Shown here: positions 9,051 to 18,123 of the stretch, piece by piece | Layout of the letters: every line of letters starts with the position of its first letter | Numbering within the stretch: the first letter of the stretch is position 1 | From: Thalassococcus halodurans | GTDB taxonomy: Bacteria; Pseudomonadota; Alphaproteobacteria; Rhodobacterales; Rhodobacteraceae | NCBI RefSeq assembly: GCF_900108225.1 | Contig: NZ_FNUZ01000002.1 | Location: 188,501-252,500 of the forward strand | Direction of reading: 5' to 3' | DNA: 64,000 nucleotides | Position numbers and translations under genes: made by a program | Notes under the pieces: model-generated | What the model saw: the letters and a program-made list of their open reading frames with translations, nothing else | What the model was told of the DNA's origin: nothing | The model's database searches: none

Positions 9051-10600
9051 GACTGGGACGGCCCTGCGATCAGCAGTTGCAGCGCAGCACGGCGTGCGGT
9101 GTCTTCCAACCCCAGCGTACGCAATGCGGCCAAACCTTCGGTCAGGTCAGGTCCGTTGCCATCGACGCCGCTTTGGAACAGGGCAATGGCCTGCAAGATG
9201 GCTTCGCCAAGCTTGCCTTGTTTAAGCAGGGAAGACACCCGCTCGGATGGTTCCTGCCCGGCAAAGCCCGCGGCGATTTCTGCGGCAAAGCGCCGGTCTG
9301 ATACTTGCGTTGGTGCGATTCCACGGGCGATCTGAGCTTCGAATGCAAAGGTCGGATCGTTTTCCAAAGCCAAGGCGTATTCTTCGTAAAGCGGTGACAA
9401 CAGCGCCGCTTGCGCGGAGACCTCGCGGGCTGTGGCCGACATGGGCAGACCCTGCAGCTTGTCCGCATAAAGTTCTGCAAAGGACACGAGCAGACCCGCT
9501 TCCTTCATTTTGGGCCAGACATTTACCAGTGCGGTGCCAACCGATTTTGGATCGCGCGTGGTGATCGCACGGTCAAAGCGTTGTAGGGCTTCGACCCGAT
9601 CCCAAATACCGCCCGAGGCGGCTGGCCTGCGCATGGTGTAGATACCCAACAGCCGGTTCGATGACAGTGTGCCAGCACGGGCCAGACGTTCCGCGGCAAC
9701 AATCTGCGCGCGCCACCCTTGATCGCCGGACAGTTCCGTCACCGCAAATTTGCGTGGTAGCCGGTAGCTGGGAAGCGGTTCGCCAATCGATTCGTACAGC
9801 CGGAACTGCAGAACAGAGGGCTTGGAAGGCGGCGGCATCATGGGCGTGTCTTCACCCATCTCCGGATCTAGAAAGCGTGTCAGCAAATCAGCGTCGCGCT
9901 GGTTGATCTGGCCCAATGCCTCTGCGCTGCTTAACGTCAGGCTGGCCTGATGCCATTGTCCTGCACGCGCAAGGCAGAAAATCCTTTGCGATAGGTCCTG
10001 TGCCAAAGACGGGTCATTCAGCAGCGTTGTGCAGACCTCGGGCATATCACCCAAAAGCAAGGTAACATCGAACCACAATGGAAACAGTGACTTGGTGTTC
10101 GGATCGGCCCGTTCCAGAAGGGCGGCCGCCGCATCGACGGCGCCGTCTTCTATCAACCGTTCAATGCGGGCGACCAGTAGCGCGTCATCCACTTCGGATA
10201 CAGCGGGCGGGTCGGCCTCGGCCAGCAATAGCGTGCTGACTAATGTGCTGATCGCGGGCACGGTGGCCTCGATGTCCGCCAGCGCGGAAATGACATCCCG
10301 TGCGTCTGATGCGGACCAAAGATTTGAGGGCAGGCCGGTTTTGGAACTGGGCAACAACCCGACAGCATCGCGTGTGGTGCTGCTGTCCAGTGTCATCACC
10401 TCGACATCTGGCGTTGTCGCAGTGTCGGCGGTGGGGGCTTCTGTCTTGGCCTGTTCGGGGGTGCCGGTGCTGGTGGCGTTCGACCCCGTAACAGCGATGC
10501 GCGTCGGCGCGTCGTCTAACCAATCGATGGCGGATAAAGGCTGCTGTGCCGCCAAGGGGGCGGCAGACAAAATCAATGCTGTCAGCGCCTTAACGTGCAT
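9047..10600 (-). CDS. Periplasmic protein of unknown function upstream of xerD
   Basis: This 517-residue protein begins with a likely signal peptide, MHVKALTALILSAAPLAAQQ, with cleavage around residues 18-20. A Thr/Glu/Pro-rich linker covers about residues 40-75. The rest is strongly helical and Ala/Leu-rich, resembling degenerate TPR or alpha-solenoid repeats. I recognise no catalytic motif or named domain. It overlaps xerD by 4 bp and its start overlaps the end of a tiny membrane protein gene by 11 bp, which implies co-translation. It may be an envelope scaffold, but that is only inference. Confidence 0.7.
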   Translation of the reverse strand: MHVKALTALILSAAPLAAQQPLSAIDWLDDAPTRIAVTGSNATSTGTPEQAKTEAPTADTATTPDVEVMTLDSSTTRDAVGLLPSSKTGLPSNLWSASDARDVISALADIEATVPAISTLVSTLLLAEADPPAVSEVDDALLVARIERLIEDGAVDAAAALLERADPNTKSLFPLWFDVTLLLGDMPEVCTTLLNDPSLAQDLSQRIFCLARAGQWHQASLTLSSAEALGQINQRDADLLTRFLDPEMGEDTPMMPPPSKPSVLQFRLYESIGEPLPSYRLPRKFAVTELSGDQGWRAQIVAAERLARAGTLSSNRLLGIYTMRRPAASGGIWDRVEALQRFDRAITTRDPKSVGTALVNVWPKMKEAGLLVSFAELYADKLQGLPMSATAREVSAQAALLSPLYEEYALALENDPTFAFEAQIARGIAPTQVSDRRFAAEIAAGFAGQEPSERVSSLLKQGKLGEAILQAIALFQSGVDGNGPDLTEGLAALRTLGLEDTARRAALQLLIAGPSQS

Positions 10601-10739
10601 CCAATTCTACCGGTTGCCGAATCTCGGTTTGCGGCGGGGCAAAGTCCGCGCCGAAATATTCGCCCACATACGCGTACGCCACCAGGCCAATAAAGCCGAT
10701 AAGTGCCAAGTAGATCAGCCACTTGATGATACGCCCCAT
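10590..10739 (-). CDS. 49-residue single-pass membrane protein
   Basis: A short frame runs from the ATG at 10739 to the stop at 10590. The protein starts MGRIIKWLIYLALIG, giving a positively charged N-terminus followed by one hydrophobic helix to about residue 24. A soluble tail of about 25 residues ends in PQTEIRQPVELDAR. The gene overlaps the start of the 517-residue secreted protein by 11 bp, so it is probably the first gene of that operon. It is divergent from aroK. The topology (N-in, short periplasmic tail) and tight coupling support reality; function is unknown. Confidence 0.7.
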   Translation of the reverse strand: MGRIIKWLIYLALIGFIGLVAYAYVGEYFGADFAPPQTEIRQPVELDAR

Positions 10740-10838
10740 GAGTTCCCCTATGCCTGCCGAGATATTTTTTTCCGTTTATAACTGGCATTTTTGGCAAGTT
10801 CACGTCATTCACGCAAGAAATCTTGTAATGAGCAACCG

Positions 10839-11405
10839 ATGGCCGAAATCAGCGTAAATTCGAACCTTCGTCTGAAGAAGACCGTTGTGCTTGTTGGAAT
10901 GATGGGGGCAGGCAAAACTGCTGTGGGCAAGGCGCTCGCGTCTTTGCTGCACGTGCCGTTCCGTGATTCCGACGCCGAGATCGAAAGCGCGGCCAACATG
11001 ACCATCGCCGAAATCTTTGAACGCGATGGCGAACCCTTTTTCCGCCAGAAGGAAGGGCAGATCATCGAACGTCTGCTGGAAGGCCCGCCTTGTATCCTGT
11101 CGACCGGGGGCGGCGCGTTTCTGAAGCCGGAGAACCGCGCGGCGATTTCGAACAAGGGCGTGGCTGTCTGTCTGAACGCGGATATCGAACTTTTGTGGTC
11201 CCGCGTCCGTCACAAGGATTCGCGTCCTTTGCTGCGCACAGAAAACCCGAAACAGACTTTGGCCGCGCTTTTCGAAGCCCGCGTGCCGATCTATCAAATG
11301 GCCGATCTTCAGGTGACAACCAACCCGCGCAATTCCATCGAGGATACGGCACGGTCGGTTATCGAAGCACTGAAGACCCGCGAAGACGTTCTTGAGGACA
11401 ACTGA
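10839..11405 (+). CDS. aroK: Shikimate kinase
   Basis: This enzyme phosphorylates shikimate with ATP in the fifth step of the chorismate pathway. From the ATG at 10839 it has 188 residues; a longer frame from 10791 adds 16 unlikely residues. The Walker A motif GMMGAGKTAVGKAL is at about residues 20-33. The shikimate-binding segment FRDSDAEIE has the conserved Asp, and STGGGAF supplies the binding glycines. The lid-type RPLL element follows near residue 127. aroB starts three bases after the stop, a very common aroKB pair. The start lacks a strong Shine-Dalgarno sequence. Confidence 0.93.
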   Translation: MAEISVNSNLRLKKTVVLVGMMGAGKTAVGKALASLLHVPFRDSDAEIESAANMTIAEIFERDGEPFFRQKEGQIIERLLEGPPCILSTGGGAFLKPENRAAISNKGVAVCLNADIELLWSRVRHKDSRPLLRTENPKQTLAALFEARVPIYQMADLQVTTNPRNSIEDTARSVIEALKTREDVLEDN

Positions 11406-11407
11406 TT

Positions 11408-12520
11408 ATGGTCCAGACTGTTCATGTACCCCTTGCTGGGCGCGAATACGATGTGCGTATCGGGCAGGGCTTGCTGACAAATGCAGGTGCGGAAATCGCC
11501 CCTTTGTTGCGCCGTAAACGCGTAGCGATTGTCACCGACGAAAACGTGGCTGCCAAGCATTTGGATGACCTTCAAAGCGCTCTGGAAGTATCTGGGATAA
11601 CGTCCGTTTTTCATGTTTTGCCTGCGGGCGAGGCGACCAAAAGCTGGCCGCATTTTTCCAACTGTGTCGACTGGCTTCTTGAGGCCAAGGTTGAACGCAA
11701 TGACGTTGTCGTCGCATTGGGTGGCGGCGTTGTTGGCGATCTTGTTGGCTTCGCCGCGGCGGTTCTGCGTCGTGGTGTGCGCTTTGTACAAATGCCCACG
11801 TCGCTTCTGGCGCAAGTGGACAGTTCGGTCGGCGGTAAGACCGGAATCAACTCGACCCACGGCAAAAACCTGATCGGTGCGTTTCATCAGCCGTCTCTGG
11901 TTCTGGCGGATATAGACGTTCTGGGCACCCTTCAGCCGCGCGATTTTCTCGCAGGCTATGGCGAAGTTGTGAAATACGGCCTGCTGGGCGACGCGGATTT
12001 CTACGACTGGCTAGAAACCAACGGCCCTGCGCTGGCGTCTGGCGACACAGAGGCGCGTACTTATGCAGTCAAACGGTCGGTCGAAATGAAGGCCGAGATT
12101 GTGGTGCGTGATGAAACCGAACAAGGCGACCGCGCGCTTCTGAACCTTGGCCATACGTTCTGCCACGCACTTGAAAAAGCCACAGGCTATTCGGACCGTC
12201 TGCTGCACGGCGAAGGCGTGGCGATTGGCTGTGCTTTGGCGTTTGATCTGTCCCAGCGTCTGGGCCTGTGTTCTCAGGAACTGCCCAGCCGCATTCACGC
12301 GCATCTGAAAGCGATGGGAATGAAGGCTGATCTGGCGGATATTCCCGGCGATTTGCCCGACGCGGATACATTGCTGGACCTGATGGGGCAGGACAAAAAG
12401 GTGATCGACGGTCAATTGCGCTTTATCCTTGCGCGCGGGATCGGTCAGGCTTTCGTGACATCGGACGTGCCAAAGGACGTGGTGCGCGGCCTTTTGTCTG
12501 ATGCCTTGGCCAGCCGGTAA
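11408..12520 (+). CDS. aroB: 3-dehydroquinate synthase
   Basis: This 370-residue enzyme converts DAHP to 3-dehydroquinate in the chorismate pathway using NAD and a divalent metal. The NAD-binding loop GGGVVGDLVGFAAA is at about residues 103-116 and the TSLLAQVDSSVGGKTGIN block lies at about residues 132-149. Metal ligands are expected in GYGEVVKYG and in the NLGHTFCHALE segment, both present. The start is two bases past the aroK stop. Length and motifs are standard. Confidence 0.95.
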   Translation: MVQTVHVPLAGREYDVRIGQGLLTNAGAEIAPLLRRKRVAIVTDENVAAKHLDDLQSALEVSGITSVFHVLPAGEATKSWPHFSNCVDWLLEAKVERNDVVVALGGGVVGDLVGFAAAVLRRGVRFVQMPTSLLAQVDSSVGGKTGINSTHGKNLIGAFHQPSLVLADIDVLGTLQPRDFLAGYGEVVKYGLLGDADFYDWLETNGPALASGDTEARTYAVKRSVEMKAEIVVRDETEQGDRALLNLGHTFCHALEKATGYSDRLLHGEGVAIGCALAFDLSQRLGLCSQELPSRIHAHLKAMGMKADLADIPGDLPDADTLLDLMGQDKKVIDGQLRFILARGIGQAFVTSDVPKDVVRGLLSDALASR

Positions 12521-12539
12521 TCGGCTAGGCATCCCGCCC

Positions 12540-13661
12540 ATGAAAAAAGTGGTGTTTGATAAAGGCCCGCTGGGGGCGGACAGCTGTTTTTCGCAGCCGT
12601 CAAAAGTGATCCGTGCGGATACGCCGGACGATGTGCCGGCGGCCTTCGCGGCGATGGAAAATGCGCGGAGTGAGGGCAAATGGCTGGCCGGTTTTGCCAG
12701 CTACGAACTTGGGTACCTGTTTTCCCATAAGCTGCGCGATCTGATGCCTGCGGATCGCCGCGTGCCTTTCATGTGCTTTGGCGTGTTTGAAGAACCCGTT
12801 CAACGCCCGATATCGGATACATCGCAATCGACCTTGTCTGATTTGATGCCCGAGTGGGCAGAGGCGCAATATGAACATGCTTTCAAAGGGTTGCGCGATT
12901 ATATTGCAGCGGGCGATTGCTATCAGGCGAACCTGACCTTTCCGATTGCGGCCAAGGCCACAGGGACGCCAGAGGCACTGTATCACGCCCTGCGCGACAG
13001 GCAGGCGGTGCAGTTCGGGGCCTATCTAGAGCTAGAGGATTTCAACATCCTGTCGCGTTCGCCCGAGCTGTTTTTCAAGATCAACGAACACGGCCAGCTG
13101 ACAACGCGCCCGATGAAGGGCACGGCCCCGCGCGGTGCGACGCCGGAAGAAGATGCTGCACTGGCGCGTGATTTGGCAGCGTCGGAAAAGAACCGCGCCG
13201 AGAATCTGATGATCGTGGATCTGCTGCGCAACGATGTGTCACGCATTTCCGAGGTCGGCAGCGTGAAGGTGCCGCGCCTGTTCCATGTCGAGACCTATGA
13301 AACCGTTCATCAGATGGTGTCTGATGTGACGGCCCAACTTCTGCCTGATCTGACGGTTTTCGATATCTTCCAAGCGCTGTTTCCCTGTGGGTCGATCACC
13401 GGCGCGCCGAAGATCAGGGCGATGCAGATTTTGGCCGAACTCGAAGACACAGCGCGTGATGTATATTGCGGGGCCATCGGTTGGATCGCGCCGGATGCAC
13501 GTATGGAATTTTCCGTGGCGATCCGGTCATTGATCCACTGGCCTGACGGCCGTGTTCGGTTCAATGTGGGCGGAGGCGTCGTGTACGACAGCACCGCCGG
13601 CGGAGAATATGAGGAAGCCCTGTGGAAAGCGCGTTTCGCGGAACTTGCCCCGACGACTTGA
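12540..13661 (+). CDS. pabB: Aminodeoxychorismate synthase component I
   Basis: From the ATG at 12540 this is a 373-residue chorismate-utilising enzyme. It converts chorismate to 4-amino-4-deoxychorismate for folate, using ammonia from a PabA glutaminase that is not encoded here. The C-terminal chorismate-binding domain has PMKGTAPRGATPEED, KNRAENLMIVDLLRND and the catalytic FPCGSITGAPK segment. The N-terminus resembles the TrpE/PabB-like accessory region. The alternative start at 12501 would overlap aroB, so 12540 is preferred. The 3' end overlaps the next gene by 40 bp, pairing the two steps to p-aminobenzoate. Confidence 0.9.
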   Translation: MKKVVFDKGPLGADSCFSQPSKVIRADTPDDVPAAFAAMENARSEGKWLAGFASYELGYLFSHKLRDLMPADRRVPFMCFGVFEEPVQRPISDTSQSTLSDLMPEWAEAQYEHAFKGLRDYIAAGDCYQANLTFPIAAKATGTPEALYHALRDRQAVQFGAYLELEDFNILSRSPELFFKINEHGQLTTRPMKGTAPRGATPEEDAALARDLAASEKNRAENLMIVDLLRNDVSRISEVGSVKVPRLFHVETYETVHQMVSDVTAQLLPDLTVFDIFQALFPCGSITGAPKIRAMQILAELEDTARDVYCGAIGWIAPDARMEFSVAIRSLIHWPDGRVRFNVGGGVVYDSTAGGEYEEALWKARFAELAPTT

Positions 13662-14260
13662 ACGTCATCGAGACCTGCCTGAGTGCCGCTGACGCAGGGA
13701 TTGTACTGTGGCCGTTTCACAAGCAGCGGCTGCTGTCGACCTGTGACCGGTTGGGTATTCCGTTGGATATGGGGGCGGTCGAAAGTGCGATTGCAAAGGT
13801 TCCCACGGACGTGGACCGTCGCGTCAGGCTGACTGTGGATTTGCAGGGAACGATCGCTGTTGCCTGTCCCGAGGCCGCACCAATTGCCGATAGCTGGACG
13901 TTGACGTGGGCGGATGAAACGCTGATGTCGGATGATCCGTGGCGCGGTGTGAAAACCACGGAACGCGGGATTTATGACCGTGCACGGGCCTCTCTGCCCG
14001 ACGGCATCGACGAAGTTCTTTTCCTCAATGAACGTGGCGAAGTCGTAGAAGGGACGATCACCAATGTCTTTGTGGAACGTGGCGGGATGCTGCTGACGCC
14101 ACCGCTGTCGTCAGGCGCCTTGCCGGGTGTTTTGCGCGCATCGCTGATTGATGGAGGCAGGGCGCGAGAAAATGTTCTGACACCCGCTGATCTGGAAGGC
14201 GCGCAGCTTTTTGTGGGCAACGCCCTGCGTGGATTGATCCCGGCGCACCTGCGCAAATGA
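13622..14260 (+). CDS. pabC: Class IV aminotransferase-fold protein, probable aminodeoxychorismate lyase
   Basis: This 212-residue protein of the fold-type IV PLP family probably cleaves aminodeoxychorismate to p-aminobenzoate and pyruvate, inferred from its overlap with pabB. The PLP lysine is likely in WRGVKTTERG (about residue 110), and EVVEGTITNVF carries the conserved Glu and phosphate-binding residues. PGVLRASLI is the late conserved block. The ATG at 13622 overlaps pabB by 40 bp. A TTG at 13658 overlapping the pabB stop is an alternative start giving about 200 residues. It is shorter than canonical PabC (about 270), as is usual for this alphaproteobacterial subtype. Confidence 0.78.
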   Translation: MESAFRGTCPDDLNVIETCLSAADAGIVLWPFHKQRLLSTCDRLGIPLDMGAVESAIAKVPTDVDRRVRLTVDLQGTIAVACPEAAPIADSWTLTWADETLMSDDPWRGVKTTERGIYDRARASLPDGIDEVLFLNERGEVVEGTITNVFVERGGMLLTPPLSSGALPGVLRASLIDGGRARENVLTPADLEGAQLFVGNALRGLIPAHLRK

Positions 14261-14281
14261 AAAACGGGCCCGAAGGCCCGT
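14260..14281 (-). terminator. Rho-independent terminator of ssb
   Basis: Read on the minus strand, a perfect 7-bp GC stem (ACGGGCC / GGCCCGT, 14264-14281) is closed by a UUCG tetraloop and followed by five T. It lies directly past the ssb stop and abuts the stop of the convergent pabC-like gene. On the plus strand the same hairpin has only a weak T tract. Confidence 0.85.
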
Positions 14282-14286
14282 CGTTC

Positions 14287-14793
14287 TTAGAATGGAATTT
14301 CGTCGTCGATGTCGCGGGCCGGTGCGCGGGCCGGGCCGGAACCCGATCCCATATCGTTGCCGCCGCCATAGCCCATGTCGCGGTCATCTTGGTAACCGCC
14401 ACCGCTGCCACCGCCGTAGCCGCCACCACCGCCGCCGCCATCACGACCGTCCAGCAGCGTCAGCTGACCGCTGTAGGGGCGCAGAACGACCTCGGTCGAG
14501 TAACGATCCTGACCGGACTGGTCCTGCCATTTGCGGGTTTCCAGCTGGCCTTCGATATAGACCTTCGAACCTTTGCGCAGATATTGCTCTGCAATGCGGG
14601 CAACAGGCTCCGAGAAGATGGCAACGCTGTGCCATTCGGTGCGCTCACGGCGTTCGCCCGTGTTGCGGTCTTTCCAGTTTTCAGATGTAGCGATGCGCAG
14701 GTTACAGACCTTGCCGCCGTTCTGGAATGTCCGCACTTCTGGGTCACGCCCCAGATTGCCGACCAGAATGACCTTGTTTACGGAACCGGCCAT
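14287..14793 (-). CDS. ssb: Single-stranded DNA-binding protein
   Basis: From the ATG at 14793, preceded by a GGGGGC ribosome binding site, the protein has 168 residues. The OB fold covers about residues 1-110, starting [20 protein letters not shown] and including WHSVAIF and [15 protein letters not shown] glycine-rich linker follows (about residues 115-155). The conserved acidic tail ends in DDEIPF, the tip that recruits partner repair and replication proteins. It acts as a tetramer coating single-stranded DNA. The gene is monocistronic with its own terminator and is divergent from the lytic transglycosylase gene. Confidence 0.95.
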   Translation of the reverse strand: MAGSVNKVILVGNLGRDPEVRTFQNGGKVCNLRIATSENWKDRNTGERRERTEWHSVAIFSEPVARIAEQYLRKGSKVYIEGQLETRKWQDQSGQDRYSTEVVLRPYSGQLTLLDGRDGGGGGGGYGGGSGGGYQDDRDMGYGGGNDMGSGSGPARAPARDIDDEIPF

Positions 14794-14929
14794 AGTGCCC
14801 CCTTTGTTTTTATATCCGAATCTGCGGTCGCCCGCCTTTCGCAGAAAGATATACCAGCGGTGCGCCAAGCTAAACCGATTAAGGTAAGCAAACTATTACC
14901 AACGCTTTGGACGGGATTTTGTTCAAGGG

Positions 14930-14957
14930 TTTTCATATGGTCAGGATCGGGTATAGT
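14930..14957 (+). promoter_or_regulatory. Probable sigma70-type promoter of the lytic transglycosylase gene
   Basis: A TTTTCA hexamer (14930-14935) and TATAGT (14952-14957) are separated by 16 bp. Transcription would begin near 14964, leaving a leader of about 25 bases before the ATG at 14990. The -10 box matches five of six consensus bases and the -35 box four of six. Confidence 0.45.
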
Positions 14958-14989
14958 CGCGCCTGTTGAAACTTGGGTGACACAGATCC

Positions 14990-15601
14990 ATGAATACATC
15001 TTTGCAATTATCCTGTATTGTCAGTGCATTATTGATTTGTATGCCGGTTGGCGGCGGTGCCGACGTATTATCGACCAAAGGCTCGACCAATCTGTTTTCC
15101 AGCAAGACCCGCGTTTTGGATACGCGGGCTGCCCAGCAGTATAACAATTCGGTTCGCTTGCAGCCTCCGAAGGTCGTGACGCCCACCAAATGGGACACAG
15201 GCGCAGATGGCATCAGCCCAAAGTATCGCGGTCGCTATAAGGGCGTCTATCTTGAGATGGCCAAGTCTGCGGCCCGCCGTCACGGCATTCCCGAAGATCT
15301 GTTCCTGCGTTTGGTGCAGCAGGAAAGCAACTGGAACCCGAACGCCAAATCGCATGCGGGCGCAATCGGTTTGGCCCAGTTGATGCCGCAGACTGCGCGC
15401 AGTCTGGGTGTGAACCCAAAGGATCCGGCGCAGAACCTTGAAGGTGGCGCGCGCTATCTGAAACAGCAGTTCCTGACGTTCAAATCCTGGCGTCTTGCGC
15501 TGGCCGCGTACAACGCTGGCCCTGGCGCTGTGATCAAGCACGGTGGTGTGCCGCCGTACCGTGAGACGAAGAACTACGTAAAAGTGATCTGGGGCAGCTA
15601 A
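14990..15601 (+). CDS. Lytic transglycosylase, SLT domain
   Basis: This 203-residue exported protein cleaves peptidoglycan glycan strands to 1,6-anhydromuropeptides. A signal peptide covers about residues 1-24 (hydrophobic [14 protein letters not shown]). The SLT/goose-lysozyme-like domain spans about residues 90-200, with the catalytic Glu in [16 protein letters not shown]. Further conserved blocks are [13 protein letters not shown] and [13 protein letters not shown]. Its small size, with only a short spacer between signal and catalytic domain, places it among compact SLT enzymes. It is a single gene with its own promoter, convergent with the solute-binding protein gene. Confidence 0.9.
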   Translation: MNTSLQLSCIVSALLICMPVGGGADVLSTKGSTNLFSSKTRVLDTRAAQQYNNSVRLQPPKVVTPTKWDTGADGISPKYRGRYKGVYLEMAKSAARRHGIPEDLFLRLVQQESNWNPNAKSHAGAIGLAQLMPQTARSLGVNPKDPAQNLEGGARYLKQQFLTFKSWRLALAAYNAGPGAVIKHGGVPPYRETKNYVKVIWGS

Positions 15602-15610
15602 AAAGCTGTC

Positions 15611-17257
15611 CTAGCCGGCAAAACCCAACCGATACAGCGGAATGGCGAAATCGGGGTACATTTCGGCCCCGACGACATTCGGTCGTGTGTGCCGGAATAG
15701 CGACCGCCAGTAGGGCTGAACGATCACAGCATCGTCCCGCAGCATTTTCTCCAGTTTCTCCATCACGCCCTGACGTGTGGCCGCGTCGGGTAGCGATAGC
15801 GCCTCGTCCAGAAGCGCGTCGAACTTAGGATTGCTGTATCCGGATTCATTCCAAGCGGCGGTGCTTCGGTAGGCAAGGTTAAGGGTCTGGATGCCTAATG
15901 GGCGGTGGTTCCATTCGGTGATGGACAGGGGAAAGGTTTTCCAGTCTGCCCAGAACCGCGAACCGGGAACATGTGTCAGACGCGCCTTGATGCCCGCGTC
16001 GGTCAGTAATGCAACAACAGCTTCGCCCGTGCGTCGTGTCAGGCCGTCGTCGACGGTAAAGACCTCATGCTCGAAATCCGCAAATCCTGCGGAGTCCATC
16101 AGTTCCTTGGATTTGGCGGGATCATAGATCACCGGTCCTATGTCGGCATAATCCGGCTGTATTGGCGCGACATGGTGATTGGCCGCGACTTTTCCACGGT
16201 TGCCATAGCCGAGCTCAAGGCAGATCGCGTTGTCGATCGCCAATTGCAGCGCGCGGCGGACATCGGCATTGGCATAGGGCATGTCATCGCCGATCTTCGC
16301 GGTCTGACTGCCACGCAGGACAACTGTGGCGGCGGTTTCCACCTCGGATCTGGTCCAGCCCAAGGCGTCTGCCTCGGCTATAAAAGGCCCGACGTTTTCA
16401 TAGAGGATATCAACGCGGTCTTCGCGGATGGCGTCGATCCAGTTTGCGGGGTCGGTGCCCAGATCATGGAATTCGATCGCATCCAGCGTGACAGGTCCCC
16501 AGTCGTCCAAATCCTGCCCCCACCATGTGTGGTCCGCATGGCGTTCCAGTCGCGCCATATGCCCGACCTCGATCTGAACGGGGCGAAACGGACCTGTGCC
16601 AACGGGATTGTCGATCATTGTCGTGGGGTCAAAGTCTTGCGGGACGACCGCGGCGGGGTAGTCGGCCAAAGACACCATAAGCGCGACATCAGGTTTCGGC
16701 AGCGTGATCCGGACCGTCAGATCATCCAAGGCTTGCACCGCGCCTTTTTTCAGTTGGCCACTGTCTGGGTCAACTAGCACCGATAGGCTGGCGGCCATGA
16801 CATTCCCGGGCACAGAACGATCACACCAGTAAGCGAAGTTGTTCAGGACATCGGCGCTGTTGAACGCATCGCCGTTGTTCCAGGTGACGTTCGGGCGAAT
16901 GTGTAGGGTGTATTCGGTCGCGGTGTCGTTCACATCCCAATGGCTGAGCAGCATGCCACGTAGCGTTCCGTCGCGCTGATATTCGACCAGATACTCAAGC
17001 CAGCCCCGGGTCAGGTTTGCGATTTCCGACCAGTCCGCGGTGCGCGGGTCTTTGGGGGCGCGTACCTCTTGCTGGATGCGAAGCGTGCCACCCATCCGTC
17101 GGGCCTGTGACGCCGGAACGGGCAAGCCGGTAGCGGCAAGCGCGGCGGCAGAGGACACACCCAAAGCCGTGGCGCGCGTCAGGAATTCACGGCGATCCAT
17201 AGACCCGTTTCGGAAATCGGCCTGACAGGCACGGGCAAGGGGATGCCGCATCGTCAT
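15611..17257 (-). CDS. Solute-binding protein of the peptide/nickel (family 5) ABC type, Tat-exported
   Basis: This protein of 548 residues has a twin-arginine signal, [14 protein letters not shown], which starts at an internal ATG (17200, leaving 529 residues). The annotated ATG at 17257 overlaps the upstream AraC gene by 4 bp, so either start is possible. The mature part has the family-5 fold: [13 protein letters not shown] near the N-terminus, [21 protein letters not shown], and [11 protein letters not shown]. Relatives bind oligopeptides, nickel, glycosides or other ligands in the periplasm. No permease or ATPase genes are adjacent. It may be an orphan binding subunit or a sensor partner of the upstream regulator; the ligand is unknown. 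Confidence 0.85.
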   Translation of the reverse strand: MTMRHPLARACQADFRNGSMDRREFLTRATALGVSSAAALAATGLPVPASQARRMGGTLRIQQEVRAPKDPRTADWSEIANLTRGWLEYLVEYQRDGTLRGMLLSHWDVNDTATEYTLHIRPNVTWNNGDAFNSADVLNNFAYWCDRSVPGNVMAASLSVLVDPDSGQLKKGAVQALDDLTVRITLPKPDVALMVSLADYPAAVVPQDFDPTTMIDNPVGTGPFRPVQIEVGHMARLERHADHTWWGQDLDDWGPVTLDAIEFHDLGTDPANWIDAIREDRVDILYENVGPFIAEADALGWTRSEVETAATVVLRGSQTAKIGDDMPYANADVRRALQLAIDNAICLELGYGNRGKVAANHHVAPIQPDYADIGPVIYDPAKSKELMDSAGFADFEHEVFTVDDGLTRRTGEAVVALLTDAGIKARLTHVPGSRFWADWKTFPLSITEWNHRPLGIQTLNLAYRSTAAWNESGYSNPKFDALLDEALSLPDAATRQGVMEKLEKMLRDDAVIVQPYWRSLFRHTRPNVVGAEMYPDFAIPLYRLGFAG

Positions 17258-18123
17258 GACAACGCAGTCACATTTGCCGGCTTCTTAAGCGCGGCCTTGC
17301 GATAGGCGGTGGGCGACATTCGAAGGTGCGACTGGATAAAGCGTGTGAAATAGGCGGCGCTGCCGAAACCCAGTGATTTGGCAATTTCCTGCACTTCGAT
17401 CTTGGGCTGGGCCAGCATGCGGCGGGCTTCGTACAGCTTCCGTTCGACCAACATATCGGCGGCGGTCTTGCCACAGGTTGACCGGCACACCCGCGTCAGA
17501 TGGGTCGGGGTGACATCCAATGCCTCGGCATAATCCGCCATGACCATGTCTGTGGTGTAGTTCTGAACCACCTTCGTCGCGTAGCGTTTCACAAGGCGCT
17601 GGGCTGCGGTTTCCTTTGGGGCATCCAGTGCGCCATTCGCCTCTTGCCGTGCAATCCAGACCGAGATCAGACGCATGTGGGCTTCCAGAGCTTTATAGAG
17701 GAAGGGACGCGCCAAAGAGATTTCGCGCTGCATGGCCTCGATCTCTCCGGTGAGTTCCGCTTGGCCCAGAGAATCCCGAATGCGCAAATGTTTCGCGCCT
17801 TTGTTATTTGGATCCAGCAAACCGGTCGGGCATTGCACCACCTGAGCAAGAGACTGGGGGCCAAGTTCCAGCGACATCAATGTGCCAGAGGGTAGAACCA
17901 TAGCGTTGTGCGCCCCGATGCCGCGACGCACGCCATTCACGGTGACGCGGCCTTGCCCACGGGTGATCCAGATTAGCAAATCGTCCTTGCGGTCATGCAG
18001 GTCGGACAACCGCCAAGCCTCGCCGCCGGTGAATTGCGCCAAGTTCTGGCAGCGAATGTCCCGTTCTGTCGGGGGCGCATCGTTTATGCGTGACGGTTTG
18101 CGCAGGAAAGCAGGACCAGTCAT
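17254..18123 (-). CDS. AraC-family transcriptional regulator
   Basis: From the ATG at 18123, which overlaps the miaA stop by 4 bp, the protein has 289 residues. The N-terminal sensor half contains a cupin-like strand region ([16 protein letters not shown]). The C-terminal double helix-turn-helix carries the family signature [28 protein letters not shown] near residues 240-275. Expected targets are its own operon and the downstream solute-binding gene, but I see no operator. Its position between miaA and the binding protein, with both junctions overlapping, indicates co-expression. Confidence 0.88.
   Translation of the reverse strand: MTGPAFLRKPSRINDAPPTERDIRCQNLAQFTGGEAWRLSDLHDRKDDLLIWITRGQGRVTVNGVRRGIGAHNAMVLPSGTLMSLELGPQSLAQVVQCPTGLLDPNNKGAKHLRIRDSLGQAELTGEIEAMQREISLARPFLYKALEAHMRLISVWIARQEANGALDAPKETAAQRLVKRYATKVVQNYTTDMVMADYAEALDVTPTHLTRVCRSTCGKTAADMLVERKLYEARRMLAQPKIEVQEIAKSLGFGSAAYFTRFIQSHLRMSPTAYRKAALKKPANVTALS

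Noticed and set aside
10809-11297. 162-codon minus-strand frame opposite aroK
   Set aside because: It lies fully antisense to a well-supported enzyme gene and has no recognisable features.
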